Positions 12,201 to 23,200 of a stretch of DNA of 64,000 nt are shown in pieces. The stretch is taken from positions 4,225,301 to 4,289,300 of the forward strand of contig NC_087390.1 of assembly GCF_963675165.1 (NCBI RefSeq). The letters are read 5' to 3'. Within the stretch, counting starts at the first letter, position 1. Each line of letters begins with the position of its first letter. The notes below the pieces were generated by a model. The model worked only from the letters and a program-made list of their open reading frames with translations, was not told the origin of the DNA and made no database searches. This DNA is from Halichondria panicea (Eukaryota; Porifera; Demospongiae; Suberitida; Halichondriidae). Position numbers and translations under genes: made by a program.

Positions 12201-14012
12201 ACTGGAGTGTCCGTTGTATTAGAACAACGAAAATTGCCCAAAAGAGTGTCTGGGGTAATTAGAAGTGTCCGATAAATTAGAAGATATACGGTAATAGCCT
12301 CGTAACGCGGATAATTTTCGAGGCTCCACTGCAGATTCAATGTAAGTCATCACGTGCACCACTCCGTTTCCTATCCCTCTACCTCTTCAATCTATGGTAT
12401 AATAGATTATCGTTTGTTAGAGATAATTACATGTCTACTTACAGATACAAGACATTAATCAATGCTGACAAAGACAGGCGGAGCTAGGGTACGTAGTGCT
12501 TTATGGTATAAATTCAACGATGACAGTGGAGAGACAAACATGCACCTTCATGACGCTCCTGTTTTATCATTGGCTACCAATGACAACAGCCACAACAGTT
12601 TTCAAGGTGATTTTCAATTGACACCTGTTTAAACCGTAATACAGTTCATGCATGTACATTTTTGTACCATTACATTTACTAGACTCAATAATGTTCAGGA
12701 TTTATAATTAAGATACTGTTTCTGCTCAATAAAATGACCAACTCAACACTATCAAAAATCTAAACTTTAACTTTTGGGGTGAAAATGTGGGTCGATCCCT
12801 AATGTTGTGCCACTGTGACCCGAGGTTACATGTACATGCATGCCGAGGGTGGCTCACCAGAGCATAGACTCTATCCTTGAGGAGGGTCCCGGTGTGGTCC
12901 AGTAGCTTGATACTGCCATCATAAGTACCCAGGGCAATGAACTACAAGGGATAATAGAGCAGATGACAACTTCAAAGCAGCACTAGATTGTACGTCATAA
13001 ACCAAACAAAAAATCGAGGAGGTATACCATATGTAATGTATAGCACAAGTCTGCATGTAGCCTCTCTGATGAGATCGGGCATTAACTATGTGCATGTACA
13101 TGTATATAATATCTGTAGCACTTGGGTAAATTTGGCGGAAAATTAATTTTGGCGAATGAAGGTGAGGGTTGCCAAAATTAAAAATCACCAATGTCCCTTG
13201 TATATCGCACGAGGTCATGACATTCACTGCATGCATGATTGTCAAACAATCGCTAATAATATTTCAATTGCCTCATTTGCCAAATTACCCGCTTAGACGT
13301 TGACCATTCTTCCAACAGTCATGCAAAGGATCATTGACACACTTAATAACAGTTACGATGATCTGATCAATCAAATTGTGTGTATATACGCAGCCCCTCG
13401 ATTTAAGGCAACACTTTTAAAGCCAGAGGTCGCTTCTTTTGGAGGTTGCATTATTATGTTGAAGTCCTGATGTCACATACATACATGTAGAAGGTCGCAT
13501 CTAGTTGGATGTAGCTCCACTTAGTCTACTTGCCTCGATTTCAGGCCGCTTAAAAACGTGTATTTCCAGTGGGCTAAAATCGAGGCTAGGGTGTGGCTAC
13601 ATTTATCTCCATTTAGGACACGATATTAATTAATCAACACAGCTGTCATTGCCTGAGCTCGAGGGTATTGCATACTTAGTGGTGTAAAGACCAATTAATC
13701 ACATGGATGTTGGCCTGGGCATGCAGCATGTTGAGATACCTTTGGATGTACAGCAATGCAACAGATGATGTTCCTTTCTCCTGATCCCATACCTGTCCCA
13801 TCATGAATAGAACTGACCACCTCCTTGGCAAACCGTTTGTACTTTAACACAGGCTCCTCCTCATCTGTATCTTCTTCGCTCCCCGATCCAGTCTCAGAGT
13901 CGCTCTCCCCACTACCACTCTCCTCCTCGTAAGAGCTCTCTTCAGAACCTTCCTCCTCTTCTAGATCAGCCTCTGGTTTCTGGTTAAGGTTCTCCATAGG
14001 GAACCCCTCCAT
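223..14012 (-). CDS. VPS41: VPS41, HOPS-complex subunit (3' end outside window)
   Basis: VPS41 is the HOPS subunit that tethers late endosomes to lysosomes through RAB7/ARL8. Twenty-five in-phase exons are visible: 14012-13740, 12941-12858, 5795-5721, 5537-5478, 5364-5299, 5114-4992, 4774-4710, 4340-4265, 4070-3974, 3924-3851, 3771-3730, 3328-3175, 2950-2889, 2791-2738, 2489-2427, 2315-2254, 2050-1966, 1819-1727, 1468-1397, 1095-1040, 952-905, 781-685, 625-584, 514-458, 360-223. They encode about 706 codons. The N-terminus is acidic and Glu/Ser-rich and runs into PVLKYKRF, like human EEEPKLKYERL. WD-repeat signatures follow (FIALGTYDGSIKLLD, KWKDNLIAWANEK, PCSLYWQDSSNLLVGRG), then the clathrin-heavy-chain-repeat segment (YHERQVELYARFDPDKLL). 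The last roughly 150 residues, including the RING end, should lie beyond base 1. Exons are 42-273 bp and introns mostly 60-400 bp, but intron 2 is 6.9 kb and contains an antisense gene. The start at 14012 is favoured because it gives the typical acidic N-terminus. Confidence 0.93.
6141..9936 (+). CDS. Secreted/membrane beta-helix plus multi-TM protein, intronless, one frameshift
   Basis: This is an uncharacterised family that I associate with sponges. An ATG at 6141 opens a signal peptide (MLFWITFLLVIPYSLQ). About 650 residues of short, N-glycosylation-rich repeats follow, resembling a right-handed parallel beta-helix (pectin-lyase fold; GGAIALLSGSTL, NYGGAIYVED). A Cys-rich juxtamembrane segment (CPLDYC, then NRSGVLCGRC) leads to roughly nine hydrophobic segments up to a stop at 9936. 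The frame changes once, between about 8640 and 8656: the first frame stops at 8660 and the second carries the rest. A GT-AG intron at 8585-8654 would restore the frame but would delete CPLDYC, which the paralogue at 39000 keeps, so a one-base indel is more likely. The whole gene sits antisense inside VPS41 intron 2. Function is unknown; an adhesion or receptor role is a guess. Confidence 0.75.
10627..10697. repeat. Short GC-rich tandem repeat (unit about 29 bp)
   Basis: Units of the type TTTTGCAGCA..AGTGGGGTGGGG are repeated about two and a half times, with a related diverged piece just upstream. The unit is G-rich on the plus strand and is probably intronic simple repeat. Confidence 0.6.
11494..12396. 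mobile_element. Non-autonomous DNA transposon (7-bp TSD family), 903 bp
   Basis: The ends are inverted repeats of about 33 bp starting CATAGATTGAAGAG at 11494 and ending with the complement at 12396. Both sides carry the direct repeat GTATAAT (11487-11493 and 12397-12403), a 7-bp target-site duplication. A second member with a related end and its own 7-bp duplication lies at 45951-46667. No transposase reading frame is present. A smaller element is inserted within it at 11896-12291. Confidence 0.85.
11896..12291. mobile_element. Nested MITE with TA target duplication, 396 bp
   Basis: The terminal inverted repeats begin CCGTATATCTTCTAATTTAT and are flanked by TA on both sides (11894-11895 and 12292-12293), as expected for Tc1/mariner-type insertion. 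The interior repeats the motif TGTCCGG..ATAATT.GAACA about five times with variation. It has no open reading frame of note and is inserted inside the larger element at 11494-12396. Confidence 0.83.
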
Positions 14013-14180
14013 AGTTGCAAGTGCTGACTGTGCAACTAAGCTAAAAGTTGGGCGTGGCTCGCTGTGCAGTATAGGTATATACCTCTTTTAAAAGCCACCC
14101 TCGAATGATACAAGTAAAACTAACTTAGGAGTTTAATTAATATTTACACTGTTTGATCAAAGTTCATCTGTGATATGAAG

Positions 14181-17100
14181 CTACTTGCACTCTTTTGGGT
14201 CCACACACACATCCCCAGACTCAACAGTACCGACAGAACAAAAACAACCTGCAACAAAGAGTAGAGTCACAGCATGCATTTAAAACTACACAACAAAAAA
14301 TGCGAGGTCTGCAATAATTCTAAAGCCGCCGTAGATGGATCCTCATCTATATTCAACACACCTAGTACCAACCACCACCAACCAGTGTGGGCACTTATAC
14401 ATGTACAGTGAGTCTAGTCCAGATTACCGTACTGTACTCACCTTGCATACATTGCAGGGTGCAAACCGTGAGTTCATCTTTGTTGTCACAGGTCTTAGGA
14501 CAAGCTGAGCCACACTCCTGGTACACCTTCCCCTCGGGACATTGCTGTTCAGGTGACTCAGTCGGACACTCTTCCTCACTGACACACTTATTACCAAGCT
14601 CAATAGTGCCAGCAGGACAGAAGCAACCTGAAATAGAGAGTAAAAACTGAAAGGTTAAGGGCAGGTACATGTATCCTGGTTGACTATTTCATTTTTTGGG
14701 TAATGTTGTACCAACATAGTCATTGCAGGCATTTAGCCACAGATGTTTTGGGTACAAAATAGATGTTCACCTTGCACACACTGCAGAGTGCAAAACGTGA
14801 GTTCATCTTTGTTGTCACAGGTCTTAGGACAAGCTGACCCACACTCCTGGTACACCTTCCCCTCGGGGCATTGCTGTTCAGGTGACTCAGTCGGACACTC
14901 TTCCTCACTCACACACTTGTTATCAAGCTCAATAGTGCCAGCAGGACAGAAGCAACCTGAAAGCCCCAATGGTAGAAGGTAGGTAATCCAATAAAATTTG
15001 TACATGCACAAATTGTTGGTGTACATGCAGTCCAATCCAGATTATACTCACCTTGTACACATTGCGTGGTGCAAATGTTGAGGTCATCTTTGTTGTCACA
15101 GGTCGTTGGGCAAGCTGTCCCACACTCCTGGTACACCTTCCCCTCGGGGCATTGCTGTTGAGGTGGCTTAGTCGGACACTCTTCCTCACTCACACACTTA
15201 TCACCAAGCTCAATAGTGCCAGCAGGACAGAAGCAATCTGATATATAGAGTATAAAACAAGAGGTTAAGGGCATGTACATGTATCCTGGTAGACTATTTC
15301 ATTTTTTGGGTAATGTGGTACCAACACAGGCATTGCAGGCATTTAGTCACAGATGTTTTGGGTACAAAATAGATGCTCACCTTGCACACACTGCAGAGTG
15401 CAAAACGTGAGTTCATCTTTGTTGTCACAGGTCTTAGGACAAGCTGACCCACACTCCTGGTACACCTTCCCCTCGGGGCATTGCTGTTCAGGTGACTCAG
15501 TCGGACACTCTTCCTCACTCACACACTTTTTACCAAGCTCAACAGTGCCAGCAGAACAGAAGCAACCTGAAATGGAGAGTAAAACCTGTAAGGTCAAAGG
15601 TAGGTATCCCAATATTACATGGTCATAAAGGCACAGTGCCTAGCTATTTAAAAGCACAGTATGGTACGTATTATAATATGTACACGCGGAGTTAGAGTTG
15701 CATGTATAATATACACAAACATGTATCGATCTACATGTATACTATCTGGAGGCAAGTGTACAATTTTGGGCATTTTGTAGTGGTGGAGTGATGATAAAAC
15801 TTGAGTTGCATTTCTGTATGAAAAATGTCACTGAGTGCTCTTCAATATATCTGCTCACCTGGCACACATTGCAGAGTGCAAACGTTGAGGTCATCTTTGT
15901 TGTCACAGGTCGTTGGACAAGCTGTCCCACACTCCTGGTAAACCTTCCCCTCGGGGCATTGCTGTTCAGGTGACTCAGTCGGACACTCTTCCTGGCTCAC
16001 ACACTTGTTACCAAGCTCAATAGTGCCAGCAGGACAGAAGCAACCTGAAATAGAGAGTAAACATGATTGCAGGCATTTAGTCACAGATGTTTTGGGTACA
16101 AAATAGATGCTCACCTTGCACACATTGCCGAGTGCAAAACGTAAGTTCATCTTTGTTGTCACAGGTCTTAGGACAAGCTGTCCCACACTCCTGGTACACC
16201 TTCCCCTCGGGGCATTGCTGTTCAGGTGACTCAGTTGGACACTCTTCCTGACTTACACACTTGTTACCAAGCTCAACAGTGCCAGCAGGACAAAAGCAAT
16301 CTAAACGTTGAAAGGTATAGGTATCACAATGGTACGTGTACATTTCCTGAAGTCCTCTCAGTGACCATCAGATTGGAACAATATTCTGTGGATATGACTA
16401 CCGTATAGCAGGTAATTTTCATGGGGTAAAAAATTCGTTCAACTCGAAAAACGGTGGTATTCGTGAGTAAAAATTTCGTTTAGTCTCGTGGCTGCACTGC
16501 ATTCCTACGTTCCGGTAGCCACGCCTACGTTAAATTTCGTGGAGGTCAGCTTGCCTACAAAAATAACGAATATTTTACCCCACAAAAATTACCCGCTCTA
16601 CGGTACATTTACTAGATACTGGCCCATATAGGCTAGTGTCAGCTTTCACTTCGTTCAGATGATTAATTGTCATCCACACTGTTGCAGGCTGTGAGTCTTT
16701 TGTTAACATAGCGTAGCTGTCAGAATACTATCAGATGGGCTAGAAACCTTCAAATCGACTACTTCCTTTAATCCACTTCTGTTCGTTGTGACATTATTGT
16801 TTTACTGAGCATATACGATGTTATCCAAAGTTCCCAGTTTCTGGGGATTATGTGGCGCATGCGCAACCAGTCGATACCAGGCCCATCTTCAGTGCGGCCT
16901 GGGATCGAGGCTAATATTGAATGCATGATTGTCTTTCAGCCTAGTCTGCTCACCTGGCACGCATTGCTTTGTGCAAAAGGTGAGGTCATCTTTGTTGTCA
17001 CAGGTTTTTGGACAAGCTGTCCCACACTCCTGGTACACCTTCCCCTCGGGGCATTGCTGAGGCTGTTTAGTAACTGCAGTGGGAGCAGAGAATCACAAGT

Positions 17101-19846
17101 AATCGAGGAAGACAATAATTTCAATTCATTGTTGCACTAGAAATGTGAAGTAAATGTATACAGGAAATGCTCCTGAGTCAAATGTTGATCATCGATCTGC
17201 TTACAGATGCTGTGTGATGCTTCACCTGAAACACAAACACAGTTGTTTTGAATACAGATACATGCAAATTGAAAGCTAACACAAAACCATGTCTAAATAA
17301 TGTATGGAGTATATCTAATATTATATATACAGCCGTACATAAAAATCATACAGCAGCTCTCAAGAGTTAGAGGAAACTGTCAAAGAGAAACTAGGATTAT
17401 AATAATTACTTTTACGTACAAAAAACTGCCATAACAACCCCATCACTGGCAATCAAAATAACAAACTCCCAAGGGGCTTGAAACTTCTGAATAAACGACA
17501 ACCTCTCTATAAGCAAAGTGTCCATTGTTCTAAAGGTTTCATTGTATTTAGTACATACAGTGTACATGTACCTTTGCATTCTTTATTGCAATCATCCACA
17601 GTCTCAAAGTTGTTATTGTTCCCTCCACAGCCGCCATAAGTGAACATCTCACACTGTCGACTGGCATTGTAGTAGAACCTTGGGAGGATAGCTCTACACG
17701 GTCCAGGCTCGGCCGGTAGAGTACACACACTCTCCTCTGGTTGACAGCTCGCAGGACACTCTGTGTGCATGAGATGTGGGGGTGGTGGAGTGGTAATCTA
17801 CGCTGTTAGGTTAAGTGCAAGATGTGTAAGCGTCTGAGCAAGCTGAGAAATGGGTGAATGTTTGATGTATGTGAGAGGTGAGAGGATCTAGTGTATCAGA
17901 GCGATATATGCACAAGCTGATTGCTTCGGTTGATAAGCGTGTGGATACTTTAAGCGTATCTTAGGAGAGCAGAATGGGAGGGGACTAATGAACATTGAGT
18001 GAACATCTAACTAGTACATCAGTGTAGTTCATACAGCAAAAGAAACAGGAGGATTCTAGGCTTTTCTAGAAGGCTATATAGCTTTGCCGTTATCATTTGA
18101 AACAATTTCGACAAAGTAAACAGAGAGCTTTACCCGGCCTTATTAGCTTGGCAACAAGCACGTTACAGGCAAGCACTGATTTTTTTATATTTTTTAACTA
18201 CGAGGCTTAAAAACATTGTCATTGACTTTGATGAGAAATGTGATACCAGAACAAAGAGTGTTAGAATACTTATACAGAAACCACCACAGACCATGAGCAA
18301 GCAAAAACATTGTCACTGACTTTGATGAGAAATGTGATACCAGAACAAAGAGTGTTAGAATACTTATACAGAAACCACCACAGACCATGAGCAAGCAACC
18401 CTCAGGTAGCATTATATAAACCTAGCAGGCTAGCGTGGCAGGTGTCAATTGAGAGTAAACACCACAGTTGCAGTGCAACCTCAGTACTATGGTATATCTA
18501 ACTGCACATGCTGCCACTATAAGCTACATGCATGTAATGCATTTTTGCTCACCACATATCAGTTGTCTCCCAACAGCTAAATTGGATGTAGAAGGTCCAC
18601 AAGTGTCAGAAGGTGGGCTTTTCTTTCCCTTGAAGTAATAAATTGACACTTGTCTTCCTGAGTAGCTCACAGTAGCAGTTGACTTTGTTCTGATAACTGC
18701 CCTCAAATCGTCATGGCGATTTTGTTTTTGCTCCCGGTAATGTTCATTGTCCACGTATTTACCGCATGTTTCACCACACGCTAACTTGGCACTGAACCCA
18801 AAACTGACTCTTCGGTTCCTTGCTCCTAAACAAAACATCATCACAACAACAAAAATAATAATTAGGTCTTAGATAACAAATAAAGTAAATGACATGCTAA
18901 AACAGTATAATTCATGCATGGGTAGAATGATTGTAGTACAGCATGCGTGAACACGAAACCGAGTAGAAATTGGTGGTTTATAAAAGAAACTAGCTACCAC
19001 AAGCTTAAGCTAAATTAAGAGCAAAAACGAAAAAGCTGTATATTTTATATTTTGTTTACCATGATTGCTACAGCTGACCTCCTGCAGGTCATACAGTTTG
19101 CACTTCTCGAAGGGGACCTGGTAATTGCTTGCAATTCGCTCAGTCAGGAACTGTGAGAATGCACTATTGAGCTTCTCACTGGTAGCATTGCACAAGGACA
19201 GTCGCGACACACCTCTCACACCTCCTTGTATATGTACCGTAGAAACAGACTGGGGGAGGCATCGTGAGTCTGAAAGTTTATAACAAAATATTTATGATTC
19301 TACAATAATTTCTAACAAAGGCGATCTTAGCACCAACTTAAACAATCTAATTTATTGGCTCTAATTGTGATTGTGCGCCAAATGAAGCCACCACAGCTAT
19401 TTATTGCATTTTCACCATGGTCGTCACTCTAAATAGGTGCCAGTTTGAGGCTGATGTATATTTCTCCGTTCTATTTGTGTACCAAGAAAAAATTTAATTT
19501 TGTTTGTGGCGCCTTTGTTAGACTTTTACAGTACGAATCTATAATTATGGTATCTACTAGATATATTATCACGAACACAAGGGATGTATATACGTGCCCT
19601 CGGACATCGTGCTTTTAATTGCTCCCCAAATTAGTCTTGGTATTTTATATAGGTGGAATCTATAATTATATGTACATCAGACATAAATTTGGCACTAATT
19701 AATTGATGCTGACAAAAATTTATCATAAATTCTGCTGATTATTTATTTTGTACATATTACACCATAGATAAACGAGCCCTACCAGAATTTTGTCCTTGTA
19801 CATAGCACCAGAGAGCAAGGAACATAAGAGAAACCAGCAGCTTCAT
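14181..19846 (-). CDS. Secreted multi-TIL/Kunitz protease inhibitor
   Basis: Thirteen exons, all joined in phase 1, encode about 686 residues: 19846-19783, 19269-19060, 18825-18553, 17760-17572, 17225-17205, 17073-16954, 16300-16115, 16044-15859, 15566-15381, 15237-15052, 14956-14771, 14627-14442, 14248-14181. The ATG at 19846 starts a signal peptide ([18 protein letters not shown]). Exons 2-3 encode a Cys-containing domain I do not recognise. Exon 4 is a complete Kunitz/BPTI domain ([25 protein letters not shown]), with Arg after the second Cys at the expected P1 site, suggesting trypsin-like targets. The rest makes seven trypsin-inhibitor-like (TIL) Cys-rich domains. Each 186-bp exon carries the C-terminal half of one TIL ([15 protein letters not shown]) and the N-terminal half of the next ([12 protein letters not shown]). 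It probably acts extracellularly in defence or matrix protease control. Confidence 0.88.
14442..16300 (-). repeat. Tandem array of six 186-bp TIL exons
   Basis: Six exons (starts 16300, 16044, 15566, 15237, 14956, 14627) are each exactly 186 bp, phase 1 at both ends, and nearly identical in sequence. Pieces of intron are also shared: the block ending in TTTTGGGTACAAAATAGATG recurs at about 14745, 15356 and 16091. This shows recent unit duplication. Confidence 0.9.
16401..16603. mobile_element. MITE with TA target duplication, 203 bp
   Basis: Inverted ends of about 38 bp (CCGTATAGCAGGTAATTTTC on the left, its diverged complement on the right) are flanked by TA at 16399-16400 and 16604-16605. 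It lies in an intron of the TIL/Kunitz gene. Related ends occur at 49064-49246. Confidence 0.82.
16631..16912. repeat. Dispersed repeat, copy A
   Basis: It shares blocks with 30641-30821: GGCTAGTGTC, TCATCCACACTGTTGCAGG, GTGAGTC, GATACCAGGCCCATCT and a terminal GAGGCTA. The end CGGCCTGGGATCGAGGCTAA is identical to the arm end of the palindrome at 41413-41520, so the three are probably one non-autonomous family. Confidence 0.7.
18209..18396. repeat. 94-bp direct tandem duplication
   Basis: Two abutting copies (18209-18302 and 18303-18396) differ at about one position. They lie in an intron of the TIL/Kunitz gene between the third exon and the Kunitz exon. Confidence 0.9.
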
Positions 19847-20048
19847 GTCTGGTCTGTATTAAAACCTTCAGTCGATGGTCATGCAGGGGGATCATTAATT
19901 TTTATTCCGGGATTTGTCCCCCAGATAGTCTCGAATTCCAGCCGGTTCGCATTTTAAGCGTAGGAGGGAGAGAACCCTTCGAGAACTGGCTGGAAAACTG
20001 CGTTAGCATGCAAGTATATTCTAGATCTAGTAGGTTGATATAATTATA

Positions 20049-20262
20049 GCTAGCCTGAAAATTAGTATACTACGTATAGAATAGGTATAAATTTTACTCA
20101 AATCTAGCTAACATTAACAGTCAATTAATATTAATTTTTGTTGAGCTGATCATGAGTGTAATGTTTAATTAGCAGGTAGAGTTTATAGCTAGCCTGAAAA
20201 TTAGTATACAAAACTGTACTTAAAATCTAGCTATAATTATAACATTAACAGTCAATCAAGAT
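20049..20262. repeat. Diverged direct repeat between two genes
   Basis: Two copies (20049-20130 and 20188-20262) both start GCTAGCCTGAAAATTAGTAT and both end near AACATTAACAGTCAAT. They fill most of the space between the start of the TIL/Kunitz gene (19846) and the end of the metallopeptidase-SAM-MOB gene (20276). Otherwise I see nothing there. Confidence 0.7.
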
Positions 20263-20275
20263 CTGCATGGACAAA

Positions 20276-23200
20276 TCAGTGATCGAGTTGAGTCTGACGT
20301 TGAGTCGCAGCTTTCAACAAAATTTGCTGCAAGGGAATTCACAATCAGCATAGACATAGTCACAAAAAATTTAAATTATGTTATTGTATACACGGCTTAA
20401 AAAAAGTAGTATAGTTAGTTAATAGACAATTATGTTTGCGTACATTGTTTGTGCACCTGATTATCTAATGCAGCCACCCAATGCACATTGTACTTTCAGA
20501 TGGATATAATTATAACTACGTATGTTGTATGAATAATTTATACGTACTTAATACTTCATACATAGAATATCTTACCAATGGCCGAAACTCCACTGAATCA
20601 ATTAGATTGAACTCATTCACAAAAAAATAGAAATGCTTGTGGCACAAAGTGAAGTCGTTTTTCTGCATTAATATTTTATTATGCAGGCCGATACACTTTA
20701 TTTATGAAGATCGATAAAAGTAATTATAATTATTGTACTCACTGTTTCAGACTCTGTGGAATTATCAAGATGGTGAGTAGCAGCATGGACAAGAACTCGA
20801 TACAGGTAGCACAGAATTGTCTTACAAGCAGAAGAAAAGGGTGGAGGAAATGTTTTCCCTACAAAATACCAGAAAAAAATTCAATTTGCCACAAAATTAA
20901 TGCTTCATGAAATGAAAGCACCGCAGGTGTTGATGCCACAGTGGAAAGCTAGCTTCACATGAAGATAATAATTTTGCATCAATCTATATGCAAGCCATGC
21001 ATGGTTATAATTATAGTTACACATGTGCTGTCGGTGTATAAATCCTATAATTATTATAATTATACCCCACTAACTTACTTTGCTCAACAGGGAATACACG
21101 TCGATCTTCTGTCTGCCACTTAATCCAACCCATTAATCTGGCAACGTACTGCACCAAAACACATATAATTATAATTCATAGCACGCAGGTAATAAAAGAA
21201 AAAAGGAGGTTGTTTCAATACTGTATAATCTGGTTATTAAGCGCATGCGCCTAAATAGAGGAACGAGCAGACCTCTATGCACCTATTATCCGGATGCGCT
21301 TATAGCCATGCCCATGACGATTCAATGACGCATGCATGTGCACTTGTTGTCTGCACGAGGTCTATAGTCATATATCAGCAGTAACACAATTACTAGTGAA
21401 AGATACTTCACATCTATATAATTATATAAAGAAGTGTGGAGACCAATTGTTGGGCAGAAAACTGTGCAGAGAACCATGCGCCTTCTATCGAGGTTCTTGG
21501 TCTGCTAACTGCTATAGTATGCGCCTATTAGTCGATGTGCGCTTATTATACAGTACTTAGTTCATTAAAGTATAAGGCGTTTATACATACTCATGGAACT
21601 TAAGGCTTTAATTGAGAACGAAATGTTTTAGTAGTGCATGCATGGTCAGACATTCACTGGGACTGTAATTATACTCCAGGATCATAGCAGATCAAGAGTA
21701 GACGTCATCAAAGCAGCTTAATTGGAGTCTTACAAATAGGGCTAGGATCACCATGCAGAGTCAGCAGAGAAGCCAGAGTCTTCCCAACTAATTATGCAAA
21801 GGCAGCACTTATATAGGCATCACAAGGTGGGCAAACAGAATCACATGCAGACAAACAAAGAGACACATTGACCGACTAATTATGGACACCAAAGTGCCTC
21901 GGATTTAGGAAAGATGAAAGAGGAAAGAACATTATTCTTTGGGAGGGTATGATAGCTAGGTAATAATTATTGTATTATTGACAAAACTTGCTTCTTTTGC
22001 TGGGAGAGATACTGATTGTGTCCACTGGGTATCTGTCCATAAGTACTCATCTTTATGCCATCCAGACATTGTTGGGCATGTGCAATCCCTGCAAACTGAT
22101 TTAAAGACTGCTAAGACTCGGTGTGAAAAAGTGACCACATTCACAGCTATCCAGCTGTTCCGATCCATATCTTTAGGGCACTTTACTGCCAATTTTGGGT
22201 CGAATTCAGGGTTTTGAGCAGCCTAGAGAATTTGTGGCTCGATTAATATTTATTGCTATGTAAAAGGCTGGATGAACCTCACAAAGGTTCATAAACTATA
22301 CCTTCTCACTGAGATATATCTTACCTCCTGAAGTTCTGTTTGATACGTTGATGAAGCCCATTTCTTCTCTAACACCTTATGTACATGTGCACCATTAGAA
22401 GGAGGTTTCTTAGTATTACGAGATTCACCAAGTATTATCTGAAAACAGGTAATAAACAAATGCAGGGTATAGAGATCCGGATCAACGTATACCTGTGAGA
22501 GCAGAAATTTCACTAGCAATCTCCCAGCCATACCAACTCCCAGGTGCCTACAATCAGTTTCAGACAAGAGGACAAAAGATGCACCAGTGAATCCTTCCGC
22601 TATTAGGTATGTAGTACGTGTGTGTGGTGGGGGTTGTGATTACTGTGTGATAGCTGTGTGAGTGATAATAATTATACTTGCAGATGAGAATAAAACATTC
22701 TAAAGTGGCATTTTGGGTTGTCTAGGCCCATATAATTATACAGCTAGGGTTAATTGGAAACATACTCGTTTCTACAACAGAAGTCCAGGCACGTACACAA
22801 CAAGATCTATGGTGGCCCTGAGGTTCACACATGCTGGGTAGTAGGTTTTGACGTTTGAGGTTCCAGGCTCTGACCAATTCAACTGAGGCTATGCCAATTC
22901 GAGGGTAGAGTAATTCCCTTTTGTAGTCAGAACTTTTGCAGTCAACTAAGGCTACATCATGTATGATGAGTGTCATGATTATATATGAATTGATGTAGCC
23001 TTAGTTGAACTGCAAAAGCGAATTGCCTTACCTCGAATTAACGTAGCCTCAGTTGATTCGCCCACAGCCTCGAACCTCAAACCTATACTACCCAGTATGT
23101 GTGAACCTCAGGGCCACCGAAACAATCACTTGTCAAACATTTGAATATACAAAAATTTCCTCACCCAAAAACCTGTCACAATCTGTCTGACATAGTCCTC

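Larger units (their letters stand above)
9937..12857. other. Remainder of VPS41 intron 2
   Basis: Between the antisense gene and VPS41 exon 2 I see no coding exon. The stretch holds a short GC-rich tandem repeat near 10627-10697 and the nested transposons at 11494-12396. Open frames around 10568-10889 are low-complexity and are not supported as genes. Confidence 0.6.

Noticed and set aside
14442-16300. Regularly spaced repeats resembling a CRISPR array
   Set aside because: The repeats are 186-bp protein-coding exons with splice sites in a eukaryotic gene, not short palindromic repeats with unique spacers.
20276-22438. MOB domain as an independent gene
   Set aside because: No ATG-bearing first exon was found, and the upstream SAM exon joins it in phase 0. 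RNA could still overturn this.
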